A stretch of DNA of 64,000 bases from Io17-Chloro-G2 sp965226915 (lineage in GTDB: Bacteria > Chloroflexota > Dehalococcoidia > Lucifugimonadales > UBA3495). The translations under genes were made by a program, and so were the position numbers. Positions 17,961 to 27,269 of this stretch are shown here, in pieces (position 1 is the first letter of the stretch; the number at the start of each line of letters is the position of its first letter). The stretch spans positions 434,001 to 498,000 of the forward strand of contig CBDDEJ010000011.1 of NCBI GenBank assembly GCA_965226915.1, written 5' to 3'. The notes under the pieces are model-generated. The model was not told the origin of the DNA and did no database searches. It worked only from the letters and a program-made list of their open reading frames with translations.

Positions 17961-18873
17961 GAGCCCATTTCTATGGTCGTCCTCCGAACCATGTTGGGAT
18001 TCACACCTCCCGAGTGGGCCTATGCCGCATCCCAAAATACGGATGTAGACATATCTCAGAGTTTCGCCCGAACATTCGACAGAGGAATTCGTATGCACCC
18101 GAGGGTGCCGCTAAAGTTGACTGGGACAAGGTTGGAGCGGGTGTTGGCCTTAATCGAGACGGCGGCCCGACTGCTGTCTGAAGGAAATACCACTGTGGCA
18201 CCGAGCCAACTTCATCGACTCGATAAGATGGACACACGATTCGGCGGGCGAGGCATCAGGAATGCTGCTGATATGGGTGTACCATATGCGATGTTACTCT
18301 ATGAACGCTTTCTAGGACGTCCGTTTGCTGGGCATAGGGACTCCGTTTCGGAACTGGTGGGCGACACGATAGAATCCACTATTGAGGACATCTTGACCGA
18401 CACTGGAATCAGTTATCGGAAAACCAAACGTGCCGAAAGCATTAAGGGTTTCGACCAAACCCCGAACTTTGTGATTCCTAGCGAATTTAATCCGCAAGTG
18501 GTCATCGAAGCTAAGTTAAGCGAGGACGACGGGACCGCCCGAGATAAAGTCACCCAAATTCAGCATCTGGACGAACTCAGTTCACGTAACCAAGCCGAAG
18601 GACATGGCGGTTTCGAATTCATAGCGTGCATAAGTGGTCGCGGTTTCGGGACTCGCCGATCCGACATGGAAAAGTTGATTCACGCCACCAGAGGCAAGGT
18701 TTTCACTTTAGCTACTTTAGACTATCTCGTAGAGTCAACACGCCTGAAGGAGTTCAGGTCAAAGTAAAACTGTATCTGGGTCTAAATACCGAGTCTTTGG
18801 TTCACCCACTCTAGATTATGACGAGTATCAAGCTGACCATCTACGGCGAGATCTGGTTATTCAGGAGATTTCA

Positions 18874-19755
18874 ATGAAGATCGGTTTTTCTCTGTCCAAC
18901 AATCAGGGGATTGAAGACGTGCGGGAGATTCTGCGGCTGGCCACCCGGGCGGAGGAACTCGGATTTGACTCGGTTTGGTCCAGTGAGCATGTTTTCAACG
19001 TCAGCTACGTTCAAGAAAGGATCGGCAACCGGCCCTATTACGAACCGCTCACCATTTTGACCTACGTGGCCGCCACCACCAAAACCATCGGGTTGGGAAC
19101 ATCGGTCTTGGTTTTGCCCTATCACAACCCGATTAGATTGGCGAAAACCGCGGCGACGTTAGACGTGGTTTCCGGAGGGCGGCTGACCCTGGGTGTCGGA
19201 GTAGGAGTCATCGAACAAGAACTCATCGCCATGGGCAGTCCCTTCGAAGAGCGAGGCGTCATCACAGACGAGACCATCGCCATAATGAAAGAACTGTGGA
19301 CCAAGGAAGACCCCAGCTACGAGGGCAGGTTCCATAGCTTCTCCGGAATGAAATTCACACCCAAACCGGTGCAAAAGCCCCACATCCCGATAATCATTGG
19401 CGGGACGAGCCGGGCAGCGGTGCGCCGGGCGGCCCGGGTGGGCGACGGCTGGCACCCCACGGCGTTGGACCCGGAGATTCTGAGCCAGCGGATGCGTTAT
19501 TTAGGGGAAAGGGCGCAGGCTGAGGGACGCGATGCGGCGGAGTTGGCGGTGTCAGTGAGCGCTCCGATGGGCGAGGCCGACCGGGAAGGGCGGTACTCCC
19601 TGGGCGCCGACCCGGCGGAGATCCTGGAAAAGGCCCAGACCTATGAGAGTTTGGGGGTAGACCGGCTGGTCATATCCTCCAACACCAGGGATGGGTCGGA
19701 ATTGATGCCTGCCCTGGAGATGCTGGCGGAACGGGTGCTGCCGGCGTTTGGGTAA
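18874..19755 (+). CDS. LLM class F420-dependent oxidoreductase
   Basis: 293 residues of a luciferase-like TIM barrel: MKIGFSLSNNQGIEDV, GFDSVWSSEHVFN, then TKTIGLGTSVLVLPYHNP, GRLTLGVGVGVIEQEL and HIPIIIGGTSRAAVRRAA. These are the hallmarks of the F420-dependent LLM subgroup, which uses the deazaflavin F420 to reduce or oxidise small substrates in the cytosol. The start ATG 18874 follows CAGGAGA with good spacing. A short NTF2-like gene follows 55 bp later. It is distinct from the LLM protein at 951, with little similarity outside the barrel motifs. Confidence 0.88.
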   Translation: MKIGFSLSNNQGIEDVREILRLATRAEELGFDSVWSSEHVFNVSYVQERIGNRPYYEPLTILTYVAATTKTIGLGTSVLVLPYHNPIRLAKTAATLDVVSGGRLTLGVGVGVIEQELIAMGSPFEERGVITDETIAIMKELWTKEDPSYEGRFHSFSGMKFTPKPVQKPHIPIIIGGTSRAAVRRAARVGDGWHPTALDPEILSQRMRYLGERAQAEGRDAAELAVSVSAPMGEADREGRYSLGADPAEILEKAQTYESLGVDRLVISSNTRDGSELMPALEMLAERVLPAFG

Positions 19756-19810
19756 CGGTCATGCGGCCTCGGCACGCGGAACGGCGCCAAGACGTGACGG
19801 GGAGTTGTTT

Positions 19811-20185
19811 ATGATTCAGGCCGAGTGGGCGCGGGAGTTCGCCAAAGATTGGATCGAGGCTTGGAATTCCCACAACCTGGGCCGAATACTCTCCCACTAT
19901 TCCAATGATGTTGAGGTGTCATCCCCACTTGTGGTCGAACGCCTTGATCGAGCCGATGGCGTTGTCAGGGGGAAAGATTCGCTGCGGGAATATTGGAGTC
20001 CCAGCATGAGTATGGAGCCGCCTCTGGAGTTTGAGCTTTTGGACGTGCTCGTTGGCTTGAACCAGTTGACCCTGTACTGTCGAAGCGCGGGCCGAAAGGT
20101 GGTGGCGGAAACCCTGTCCATCGATGCGTCGGGCAAAGCCACCCGCGGATTCGTCCAATGGTCTATTACTGAGGACAAAGAATAA
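19811..20185 (+). CDS. Nuclear transport factor 2-like (SnoaL-type) protein
   Basis: 124 residues from ATG 19811 (GGGGAG upstream). The N-terminal helix WAREFAKDWIEAWNSHNLGRILSHYSNDVEVSSP is the classic opening of NTF2/SnoaL-like folds, followed by the curved beta sheet. Such proteins are small ligand-binding or isomerase-like enzymes. No catalytic residue can be assigned. It sits between an F420-type oxidoreductase and an aminotransferase on the same strand. Confidence 0.75.
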   Translation: MIQAEWAREFAKDWIEAWNSHNLGRILSHYSNDVEVSSPLVVERLDRADGVVRGKDSLREYWSPSMSMEPPLEFELLDVLVGLNQLTLYCRSAGRKVVAETLSIDASGKATRGFVQWSITEDKE

Positions 20186-20218
20186 CTGGAGTCTTAATTC
20201 GACTCAATAGGAGCAATA

Positions 20219-21598
20219 ATGGCGACCCATAGCGAAGCCCAAGTAAAAGACCTGCAGGAAACGGCGCTGGAAAATCTGTGGGTGTACCTTCGGGAACCCA
20301 GCGATATGGCCGAGAAGGGCGAGCCCCAGATATTCGTGGAGGGGAAAGGCGTCAGAGTCACCGACGCTTTGGGCAACACCTATATAGACGCCATGTCGGG
20401 CCTGTGGCTGAAAAACGTGGGATATGGCCAAACCGAGATTGCCGAGGCAGCCTACCAGCAGATGCTGAAGTTGACCTACATGCCCTTGGGCACCACCACC
20501 GAGCCGGCGGTGCACCTGGCTGAAAAGATCGCCAGCATCACGCCGGGCGACCTGTCTCGTTGTTTCTTCACCAGCGGCGGCTCCGAATCGAATGAGACTG
20601 CCATGAAGCTTTCTAGAGCCTACTTCAAACGAGTAGGAGAACCTAACCGTTACAAGTTCATCAGCCGCAGAGGGTCCTACCACGGCGCGACGTTTGGCAC
20701 GCTGGCCCTGGGAGGCACGGCGGGGTTCCCGAAGATGGACTACGAGCCGTTATTGGGAGGCAGTTACCACGTTCCCCAGCCTAACCCGTACCGGTGCGAA
20801 TTCGGCGGGGAAACACCGGAAGAGTGCGCCGAGCTTTGCGTGGGCGCCATCGAGAACGAGATCAAATTCCAAGGCCCGCAAACGGTGGCGGCGGTGGTGG
20901 CCGAGCCGGTGTCTAGCCCATATGGCGCGGTTGTGCCGGGGCCCAACTATTGGCCGATGCTTCGAGAGATTTGCGACAGATACGGCGTGTTGCTTATCGC
21001 CGACGAGGTGATAACAGGATTTGGCCGCACGGGCAAGATGTTTGCCTGCGAGCATTGGGGAGTCACCCCAGATATGATGACCATGGCCAAGGGAATCACC
21101 AGCGGCTACATCCCCATGGGCGGCGCCATCCTGAGAAAGCCCATCGCCGACGCATTCATAGGCAGCGCTGGTGCGGCCTTCCGCCACGTCATCACATTTG
21201 GCGGACACCCCGTGGCATCGGCGGCCGCTCTAAAGAATATCGAGATCATGGAGCGGGAACGAATGGTGGAAAATTCGGCCGCGATGGGAGCTTACCTGCT
21301 AGACGGCCTGAAAGAACTTAAGGAAAAACACCAGATGATCGGGGACGTGCGCGGCCTAGGTTTGATGTGCGGAATGGAGTTGGTGAAGGACCGGAAAACC
21401 AAGGAATCATTCCCTCCGGAGGCTGATCTAGCCGCCCGGCTGACCCAAGGATTCAACGATAACGGCGTGCTGCTGCGGGGCGGCGACGCCATGAATATTA
21501 TGCCTCCTCTTTGCGTGACCTCCGGGGAGATAGACGAAATATTGCTAGTGATGGACCGGGTATTTGAGGCCACGTCCAAAGATTTGGGGGCCGGCTAG
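20219..21598 (+). CDS. Class III PLP-dependent aminotransferase
   Basis: 459 residues. Typical class III segments are seen: DAMSGLWLKNVGYG near residue 57, CFFTSGGSESNETAMKLSR near 120, the PLP-binding Asp in LLIADEVITGFGRTGK, and the Schiff-base Lys in MTMAKGITSGYIPMGG. The family transfers an amino group from omega-amino acids, beta-alanine, putrescine or taurine to pyruvate or 2-oxoglutarate. The donor is not readable. ATG 20219 is preceded by AGGAG. Confidence 0.9.
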   Translation: MATHSEAQVKDLQETALENLWVYLREPSDMAEKGEPQIFVEGKGVRVTDALGNTYIDAMSGLWLKNVGYGQTEIAEAAYQQMLKLTYMPLGTTTEPAVHLAEKIASITPGDLSRCFFTSGGSESNETAMKLSRAYFKRVGEPNRYKFISRRGSYHGATFGTLALGGTAGFPKMDYEPLLGGSYHVPQPNPYRCEFGGETPEECAELCVGAIENEIKFQGPQTVAAVVAEPVSSPYGAVVPGPNYWPMLREICDRYGVLLIADEVITGFGRTGKMFACEHWGVTPDMMTMAKGITSGYIPMGGAILRKPIADAFIGSAGAAFRHVITFGGHPVASAAALKNIEIMERERMVENSAAMGAYLLDGLKELKEKHQMIGDVRGLGLMCGMELVKDRKTKESFPPEADLAARLTQGFNDNGVLLRGGDAMNIMPPLCVTSGEIDEILLVMDRVFEATSKDLGAG

Positions 21599-22562
21599 AG
21601 CTAAACGGCTCTAGCCGCCTAATTTTAAGAAAATTTAAACTAGTTTATAACTATCACCAAAAGGCTTGACTCAAGCCACTGCTGAACCGTAATGTGGTAG
21701 CACAGTCTTTCGGATGGCAGGAGGTTCCCGTGGTGGTGTGGTGTTGCCGGTTGTTCTCCAGCCGGAGGCCCATCCGCCGCCCTTGCGGCGGCATCTAATC
21801 CGTTGAGCCCGGCTATTACGTCGGCCGCCGCGGTCTTGCGCTTCCTGTTGGGTGGGAAGTCCAGATTTATTCTGGGACTCTTCTTCGCCTCCGCAGCGGG
21901 CCTTTGGGTAGTGCGCGATATTGAGTGGCGCTCGCTGACCACCCAGTTGCACGACCTCCCCGTGGTCTACACCCTAATCTCATTGACTCTTTTCTCCATG
22001 GCTATGGCGGTCCGCGTATTCCGCTGGCAAGTCCTATTTTTGGGCGAGGGAATCCCCTTCCACCGGCTGCTGTTAATTCAGAACGCGGGCATCGGATTAA
22101 ACAGCCTTTCTCCGGTGCGGGTGGTTGGCGAGGCGGCCCAGTTCGTGATGCTTACCCTGAAGTATCGAGTGAAACGGGAGGTCGCTGTCGCCACCTTGGG
22201 CCTCCAAAGAGTGCTCGATTTTGTCATCGGCGGCCTGCTTCTGTCGGTGGGCCTGATATTTGTTCCGGCTTTGCAAGGTTTTACCCTCTATATCCCGGCC
22301 GCCATCGGCATGGCGGTCATAAGTTTGGCGGCCGTCGCCGTTGTGATTTGGTCTAATGGAATCCCTGTGTTGAACCGCCTGCCGTTGTTGGTGTCCACGG
22401 CTGGTTCCCTGCGCCATCTGATGTGCGCCAAGCCACAATTGGCGTCTTCCATCGGCCTGACGTTGGGATATTTGAGGTGGTACCCAAAAACTAGACAGGT
22501 GGCTAAGAGAGAGTCCAGCTCCTAAAATACCGGCAGCGGTTGCTGTTGGGGAGGAGAAGGAC

Positions 22563-22847
22563 ATGAGGCAGACGAGGAAGAAACACAGCCCAGCGTTCAA
22601 GGCCAAGGTGGCCCTGGCCGCTCTTCAAGGGGAAGAGACCATCGCCCAGTTGGCCAGCCGATTTGAGGTCCATCCCAGCCAGATTCACGCTTGGAAAAGG
22701 GCCCTGTTAGAAGGAGCTCCGGAGCTATTTGCCGACAACCATAAATCCCAGGAAAAGGCCAAAGAAGCTCAAATTGACCAACTCTACCGGCACATCGGCC
22801 AGCTGAAGGTGGAACGCGATTTTTTGTCGGAAAGGTCCGGTCTATGA
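22563..22847 (+). CDS. IS3-family transposase OrfA
   Basis: 94 residues beginning MRQTRKKHSPAFKAKVALAA, the helix-turn-helix domain of IS3 OrfA (IS150/IS2-like), with FEVHPSQIHAWKRALLEG and a C-terminal leucine-zipper-like helix AQIDQLYRHIGQLKVERDFL. It binds the element ends. Its stop overlaps the start of orfB (ATGA at 22844-22847). No clear A6G slippery run was seen, so coupling by stop-restart is more likely than a fusion frameshift. Confidence 0.9.
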   Translation: MRQTRKKHSPAFKAKVALAALQGEETIAQLASRFEVHPSQIHAWKRALLEGAPELFADNHKSQEKAKEAQIDQLYRHIGQLKVERDFLSERSGL

Positions 22848-23779
22848 ATCGCAGCCTGCGGCAGGCCATGATCGACCGAGGCCATAAGCAACTGTCCCTG
22901 GTCCGTCAGTGTACACTGCTGAACATCAGCCGAGCCTCAGTGTACTACCGGCCAGTCTCGACCAGAGCAGAAGACCTGGAGTTGATGGCTCGGATGGACC
23001 GTCAGTATTTGAAGACGCCCTTCTACGGTTCCAGGAGGATGAAGGCCTGGCTGCTGGCAGAGGGCTACCTAGTGAGCCGAAGCAAGGTTCGAAGGCTGAT
23101 GCGGTTGATGGGCCTGGAAGCCATCTATCGGCGTCCCAACACTAGCAAGCCAGCTCCGGGACATCGGGTCTATCCCTACCTGCTGAAGGGAGTGGATGTT
23201 AATCGGGTCGACCAGGTCTGGGCGGCGGACATTACCTACATTCCCATGGCTCAGGGCTTCCTGTACCTGGTGGCCATCATGGACTGGCACAGCCGGCATG
23301 TGCTGGCCTGGAAGCTCTCCAACACCATGGACACGGACTTCTGTGTGACGGCGTTGGAGGCAGCATTGGGCAAGGGACGGCCGGAGGTCTTTAACACGGA
23401 CCAGGGGGCACAGTTCACCAGTGATGCCTTTACCCAGACGTTGCAGGAGCGGGGCATTCAGGTCAGCATGGATGGTAAAGGTAGGTACCTGGACAACATC
23501 TTTGTGGAGCGGTTGTGGCGGAGCATCAAGTATGAGGAGGTGTATCTGAAGGCATACCAGACTGTCGCAGAAGCCCGAGTTGGGATCAACGCTTACCTGG
23601 AGTTCTACAACCGGCGGAGACCTCACCAGTCTTTGGGCTATCGAACCCCAGCACAGGTGTACCAAAAGGGCCAGGCAGAAAAGAGGGTAGCAGCTCAAGA
23701 ACCAGGGCTGACATCGGGCTTGGTGAAACCTAGCGTAGGGGCGGGAGACTCTCTTAATTTAGCCCTCAGGCTGTCTTAA
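22844..23779 (+). CDS. IS3-family transposase OrfB (integrase core)
   Basis: 311 residues with an HTH_21 segment (YLVSRSKVRRLMRLMGLEAI) and an rve integrase core. The DDE triad is visible: Asp in VWAADITYIPM, Asp in FNTDQGAQFTSDAF, and Glu in IFVERLWRSIKYEEV. The C-terminal NRRRPHQSLGYRTPAQVY is typical of IS3 transposases. It performs copy-out-paste-in transposition with OrfA. It appears intact. Confidence 0.92.
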   Translation: MNRSLRQAMIDRGHKQLSLVRQCTLLNISRASVYYRPVSTRAEDLELMARMDRQYLKTPFYGSRRMKAWLLAEGYLVSRSKVRRLMRLMGLEAIYRRPNTSKPAPGHRVYPYLLKGVDVNRVDQVWAADITYIPMAQGFLYLVAIMDWHSRHVLAWKLSNTMDTDFCVTALEAALGKGRPEVFNTDQGAQFTSDAFTQTLQERGIQVSMDGKGRYLDNIFVERLWRSIKYEEVYLKAYQTVAEARVGINAYLEFYNRRRPHQSLGYRTPAQVYQKGQAEKRVAAQEPGLTSGLVKPSVGAGDSLNLALRLS

Positions 23780-24366
23780 TCATTGGGTCCACCTTAGTTG
23801 TGGCGGAGCATCAAGTATGAGGAGGTGTATCTGAAGGCATACCAGACTGTCGCAGAAGCCCGAGTTGGGATCAACGCTTACCTGGAGTTCTACAACCGGC
23901 GGAGACCTCACCAGTCTTTGGGCTATCGAACCCCAGCACAGGTGTACCAAAAGGGCCAGGCAGAAAAGAGGGTAGCAGCTCAAGAACCAGGGCTGACATC
24001 GGGCTTGGTGAAACCTAGCGTAGGGGCGGGAGACTCTCTTAATTTAGCCCTCAGGCTGTCTTAATCATTGGGTCCACCTTAGTTGTGGCGGAGCATCAAG
24101 TATGAGGAGGTGTATCTGAAGGCATACCAGACTGTCGCAGAAGCCCGAGTTGGGATCAACGCTTACCTGGAGTTCTACAACCGGCGGAGACCTCACCAGT
24201 CTTTGGGCTATCGAACCCCAGCACAGGTGTACCAAAAGGGCCAGGCAGAAAAGAGGGTAGCAGCTCAAGAACCAGGGCTGACATCGGGCTTGGTGAAACC
24301 TAGCGTAGGGGCGGGAGACTCTCTTAATTTAGCCCTCAGGCAGTCTTAATCATTGGGTCCACCTTA
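23512..24366 (+). repeat. Three tandem copies of a 285-bp unit from the IS3 3' end
   Basis: Copies at 23512-23796, 23797-24081 and 24082-24366. Each begins GTTGTGGCGGAGC (inside orfB) and ends CCACCTTA (the IS tip). Copies 1 and 2 appear identical; copy 3 differs at least at CAGGCAGTCTTAA versus CAGGCTGTCTTAA. Each extra copy encodes an 88-residue orphan OrfB C-terminus. The base after the last copy is also GTTG, the start of host sequence, so the duplication probably arose through this 4-bp microhomology. Confidence 0.95.
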
Positions 24367-24871
24367 GTTGGCTGTTGCTGGGGCTATCGGCCTGGGTATT
24401 AGCCTTCGGCATGGGAATAGAGATATCGGTGTTGGTGGCGACGCTGCTCATTGTAGGAACCATGGGGTTCGTTGGTGTGATACCTTCTCTGCCCGCGTCC
24501 GTGGGTACCTTCGAATTCGTCGTGTACCAATTGCTGAAAGCCTTTGAAGTAGGTCCCGCCGAGGCCCTGGGCTTTGGCCTGGTGGTGCATGCCATGATCT
24601 TCATCCCGCCCATCGTCATAGCCGTGATCGTATTCGGCAGCTGGCCATTCAAGCGACGGACCGCCTGACTCCTCTGGCGACAGGAACGGACGGCCACGCC
24701 CGCCCCCCTTCCGGACTCTAGCCAAACTCCCATTGACTCGCCTCCCACACTCGCTATAGATTCACCCATATCCGGTTTGGGACCCCAAGCTATGGAAGCG
24801 GCCTTGCTTATATAATTGAGGTAATTGGGGGAGGACGGCCGTTTGCCGGTCTTATGATGGGAGGGGGGGGA

Positions 24872-26605
24872 ATGAGGCATCGTGTCTGGGCCGGCGCACT
24901 GATTGCCATCGTCATGACCCTATTTATACTGGCGTGCGGCAGGGAGACCCCGACGGCGGTTCCGTCCACACCTATTCCCGCCACTGCCGTCCCACCCACC
25001 AAGACGCCAACCCAAACAGTGGCCCCCACGGCCACTCCAAGCCCAACCCCCACGCCGGTGGTGGGGCTTTTGCCTGAAGGCGTTTCCGGCGGTTCGCTGA
25101 TCGTAGCCGGCTCGGCAGGGTTCCCCCACAGAGACGTACACCAATCGGTCCAGGAATCACTGACATCCCTTGGTCCAGGCATCGCCTACAGCAGACTGCT
25201 GCGTCTCAAAACATCACCGGACCAAACGCAACCCAACCTGATCATTGAATGCGACCTGTGCCAAAGCTGGACGCTTACGGACGATTTGGTTTACGAGTTC
25301 CAACTTCGTCCCCAAGTCCGGTGGCAGGACTTATCACCGGTAAACGGCCGGCCATTGATGGCGGAAGACCTGGTTTTTAGCTACAAACGGATGGGATCCG
25401 CCGGTTGGCCTAACGAGTCGTTGGCATCCCAATTCGTAGGTTTGGAAGCCACTGCCGTCGGTTCATTTAGCGCCGGGTTGGCGCTGCCCGATGCCGACGC
25501 CCTGCTTTCATTGGCCGACGGGCATGCCAAGGTAGTTGCGCCCGAGGTGGTGGACCAGTTCGGCGATTTGAAGGACAGCCCGGTCATCGGCACGGGACCG
25601 TGGATATGGGACGGGACACGGGAGGACGGCGGGACCAACTTTAGCCGAAACAACGATTATTTTGAGCCGGGGGCGCCCTTCTTGGACGAGCTGGTAATAA
25701 CGGTGGTTAAGGATACCCGGGGCGCCGAATTCCCCGGCGAAGGGCGGTTGGCGGCGTTCCTTGCCGGCCAGGTTGACGTGACCGCCCTGCCTCCCGAAGC
25801 TTGGCGGAGCCTCGAAGCCAGCGGAACCGGCTTCGACTCATTTCTCTCACTACATGGAGGCTCGGGGGTGGTGCTCACCTTCAACGTTCAGGACCTTTTC
25901 TTTGCCGATGAGAACCTGCGAAAAGCGGCATTTCGGGCCATGGACCCTTGGGACTACGTGGACACCCTGTGGTCCGGACAGGGGTCTTCCGGGCTGGGAA
26001 TACCGGTTCCCGAAACGGACTGGCTTTTGAGCAAAGGTCAGATCAGAGGCGAATATTTTGCCGACCCAACCCGGTCAAGAGCCCTGCTGAACGCGTTAGA
26101 CGACAGCGCCTCTAGAGAAATTCAACTCACCGTTTGGTCGGAGCCCGGCGCTCCAATCTACGCCAGTCTGGGTGATAAGATCGCCGAGGATTTGAGGGCG
26201 GCGAACTTCAAAGTAACCGTGCGGCGGCTCAACCCGGACCAATTCCAACAGATGGTGATGGGACCCGATAGAGACTTTCAGATTGCGATGGGTGTTTTGC
26301 CGCCGGCCGGCACTTCCAACGGCTATCTGCTGGCCCTATTGCACAGCGGAGGCCGGTGGAATATCGCAAACCATGCCGATAGTGAACTGGACTCCATGAT
26401 CGAGGCGCAAGCGGTGGATTTCAACCTCGGTTCGCGGAAGGGGCGGCTGGAGGAGATCCAGCGTCACATATTGGACCGGGCGTATGTGTTCAGTCCCGTA
26501 ACCGGGGCCACCCGCTGGGCATTCCGGCCGGACCTGAAGGGCTTTCATCCCAACGCCGCGCTATCGGAGTATATCCACTGGTCACGGGTTTGGTTAGAGC
26601 CGTAG
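24872..26605 (+). CDS. Solute-binding lipoprotein (ABC transporter family 5, peptide/nickel type)
   Basis: 577 residues from ATG 24872, directly after GGAGGGGGGGGA. The N-terminus is a lipoprotein signal (MRHRVWAGALIAIVM, lipobox LFILAC), with Cys about 20 as the acylated residue. A Pro/Thr-rich linker (about residues 25-60) precedes an SBP_bac_5 fold: YEFQLRPQVRWQDLSPVNG, then DLVFSYKRM, GTGPWIWDG and RKAAFRAMDPWDYVD. It would bind a peptide-like or other ligand outside the membrane for an ABC importer. No permease or ATPase genes lie next to it, so it is an orphan or works with a remote transporter. It is convergent with the suf operon. Confidence 0.85.
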   Translation: MRHRVWAGALIAIVMTLFILACGRETPTAVPSTPIPATAVPPTKTPTQTVAPTATPSPTPTPVVGLLPEGVSGGSLIVAGSAGFPHRDVHQSVQESLTSLGPGIAYSRLLRLKTSPDQTQPNLIIECDLCQSWTLTDDLVYEFQLRPQVRWQDLSPVNGRPLMAEDLVFSYKRMGSAGWPNESLASQFVGLEATAVGSFSAGLALPDADALLSLADGHAKVVAPEVVDQFGDLKDSPVIGTGPWIWDGTREDGGTNFSRNNDYFEPGAPFLDELVITVVKDTRGAEFPGEGRLAAFLAGQVDVTALPPEAWRSLEASGTGFDSFLSLHGGSGVVLTFNVQDLFFADENLRKAAFRAMDPWDYVDTLWSGQGSSGLGIPVPETDWLLSKGQIRGEYFADPTRSRALLNALDDSASREIQLTVWSEPGAPIYASLGDKIAEDLRAANFKVTVRRLNPDQFQQMVMGPDRDFQIAMGVLPPAGTSNGYLLALLHSGGRWNIANHADSELDSMIEAQAVDFNLGSRKGRLEEIQRHILDRAYVFSPVTGATRWAFRPDLKGFHPNAALSEYIHWSRVWLEP

Positions 26606-26640
26606 ATTCCCGGCCCGGAGATTCAGACAAAAACAGAATC

Positions 26641-27105
26641 CTAACCTGCCCGGCTCCCGTACTCGTGCATCGCAATCTCTAGCGCGGTCCACGGCAGGAG
26701 AGCGCACTTGATGCGAACGGGGTACTGGCGCACCACCTGAAGCGCTTCCAGTTCTCCCAATTCGGCCATGGATTCCGGGGGAATTTGCTTACCGTTCATC
26801 ATGGAGCGAAAGGCAGAGGCCAGGCCGGCGATCTCTTCCAGGGTTTTCCCTTTCATCATGTCCGACAACATGGATGTCGACGCCTGGATTATGGAGCAAC
26901 CCTCGGAAGTGGCGTAGATTCCCAACACCCGGCTTTCGCCATCCAGTTTTAGTTGGAGGTCTACCCGGTCCCCACAGAATGGATTGAATTCGTGGGCCTC
27001 CAGATCCGGTTCCTCCACGGGTTGGCGGTTGTGTGGATTCCGGTAGTGCTCCAAGATCCGGTCTCCATAGAGACCGTCCAGCTGAACATCGGGGATTTGA
27101 GACAT
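26641..27105 (-). CDS. SufU/NifU-like Fe-S scaffold or sulfur-transfer protein (second paralog)
   Basis: 154 residues with the three conserved cysteines of SufU: FNPFCGDRV, TSEGCSIIQASTSM and RIKCALLPW. The Asp after the first Cys, needed for zinc, is present. SufU accepts sulfur from SufS for Fe-S cluster assembly. It is the last gene of the suf operon, 164 bp downstream of the other sufU, and differs from it clearly in sequence (PFC versus PLC, SIIQA versus AISRA), so the two are diverged paralogs and not a recent duplication. Confidence 0.85.
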   Translation of the reverse strand: MSQIPDVQLDGLYGDRILEHYRNPHNRQPVEEPDLEAHEFNPFCGDRVDLQLKLDGESRVLGIYATSEGCSIIQASTSMLSDMMKGKTLEEIAGLASAFRSMMNGKQIPPESMAELGELEALQVVRQYPVRIKCALLPWTALEIAMHEYGSRAG

Positions 27106-27269
27106 ATCGAGGTTGAGAGTCCCTATGTGACAGGCTGGTGAAATAGGCCGGTGGTGTTGGGCCGCACATGGCAGAAGCGGATTTGAACCGATTAATTAAA
27201 GTGGAATTTCGACAATCAGCTTACCACAACCCGACTTGGATCCGTGGACGCCACCAGAGAACCGCGGGA

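Larger units (their letters stand above)
16267..18767 (+). pseudogene. Restriction-nuclease-like (PD-(D/E)XK-like) gene split by the IS701-family element
   Basis: A second gene starts at ATG 16267, overlapping the methylase end. It reads MATQQTKFPFEVSYEQILAN, shifts frame near 16395 (SEFLGDASG then PGFVEYTLFEEGYEAL), and reaches the IS at 16500. Beyond the IS (from 17961) the same frame continues as EPISMVVLRTMLGFTPPEWA to 18767. The C-terminal ~270 residues contain ESTIEDILTDTGISYR and FNPQVVIEAKLSEDDG; VVIEAK after a conserved acidic stretch resembles a PD-(D/E)XK nuclease core. Position directly after a methylase supports a restriction or defence role (inference). Broken by one frameshift, one TAG and the IS. 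Confidence 0.6.
22473..24366 (+). mobile_element. IS3-family insertion sequence with a triplicated 285-bp 3' end
   Basis: Left end TGAGGTGGTACCCAA (22473) and right end, read outward in, TAAGGTGGACCCAAT (24366) form imperfect inverted repeats. The element carries overlapping orfA and orfB, followed by two extra tandem copies of its last 285 bp. Without the extra copies it would be 1,324 bp, normal for IS3. No target duplication is evident. It interrupts a flippase-like gene. Confidence 0.85.
21803..24668 (+). pseudogene. Flippase-like (UPF0104/LPG-synthase TM type) gene split by an IS3-family element
   Basis: The 5' part (21803-22472) encodes several membrane helices and the family motif GIGLNSLSPVRVVGEAAQF, close to the N-P-R-.-G-E consensus of UPF0104/lysylphosphatidylglycerol-synthase-like flippases. 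The 3' part (24367-24668) holds TMGFVGVIPSLPASVGTFEF, the second conserved motif, and ends in RRTA. Joining 22472 directly to 24367 restores one frame (LGYCWLLLGLSAW), about 323 residues, a normal family length. These proteins are inner-membrane transporters for lipid-linked substrates. No good ribosome-binding site precedes the TTG at 21803 and the true start is uncertain; 21599-21802 holds no other gene. Confidence 0.7.

Noticed and set aside
23512..24366. Tandem repeats as a CRISPR or other array
   Set aside because: The 285-bp units are copies of the IS3 orfB 3' end, have no spacers and are contiguous.
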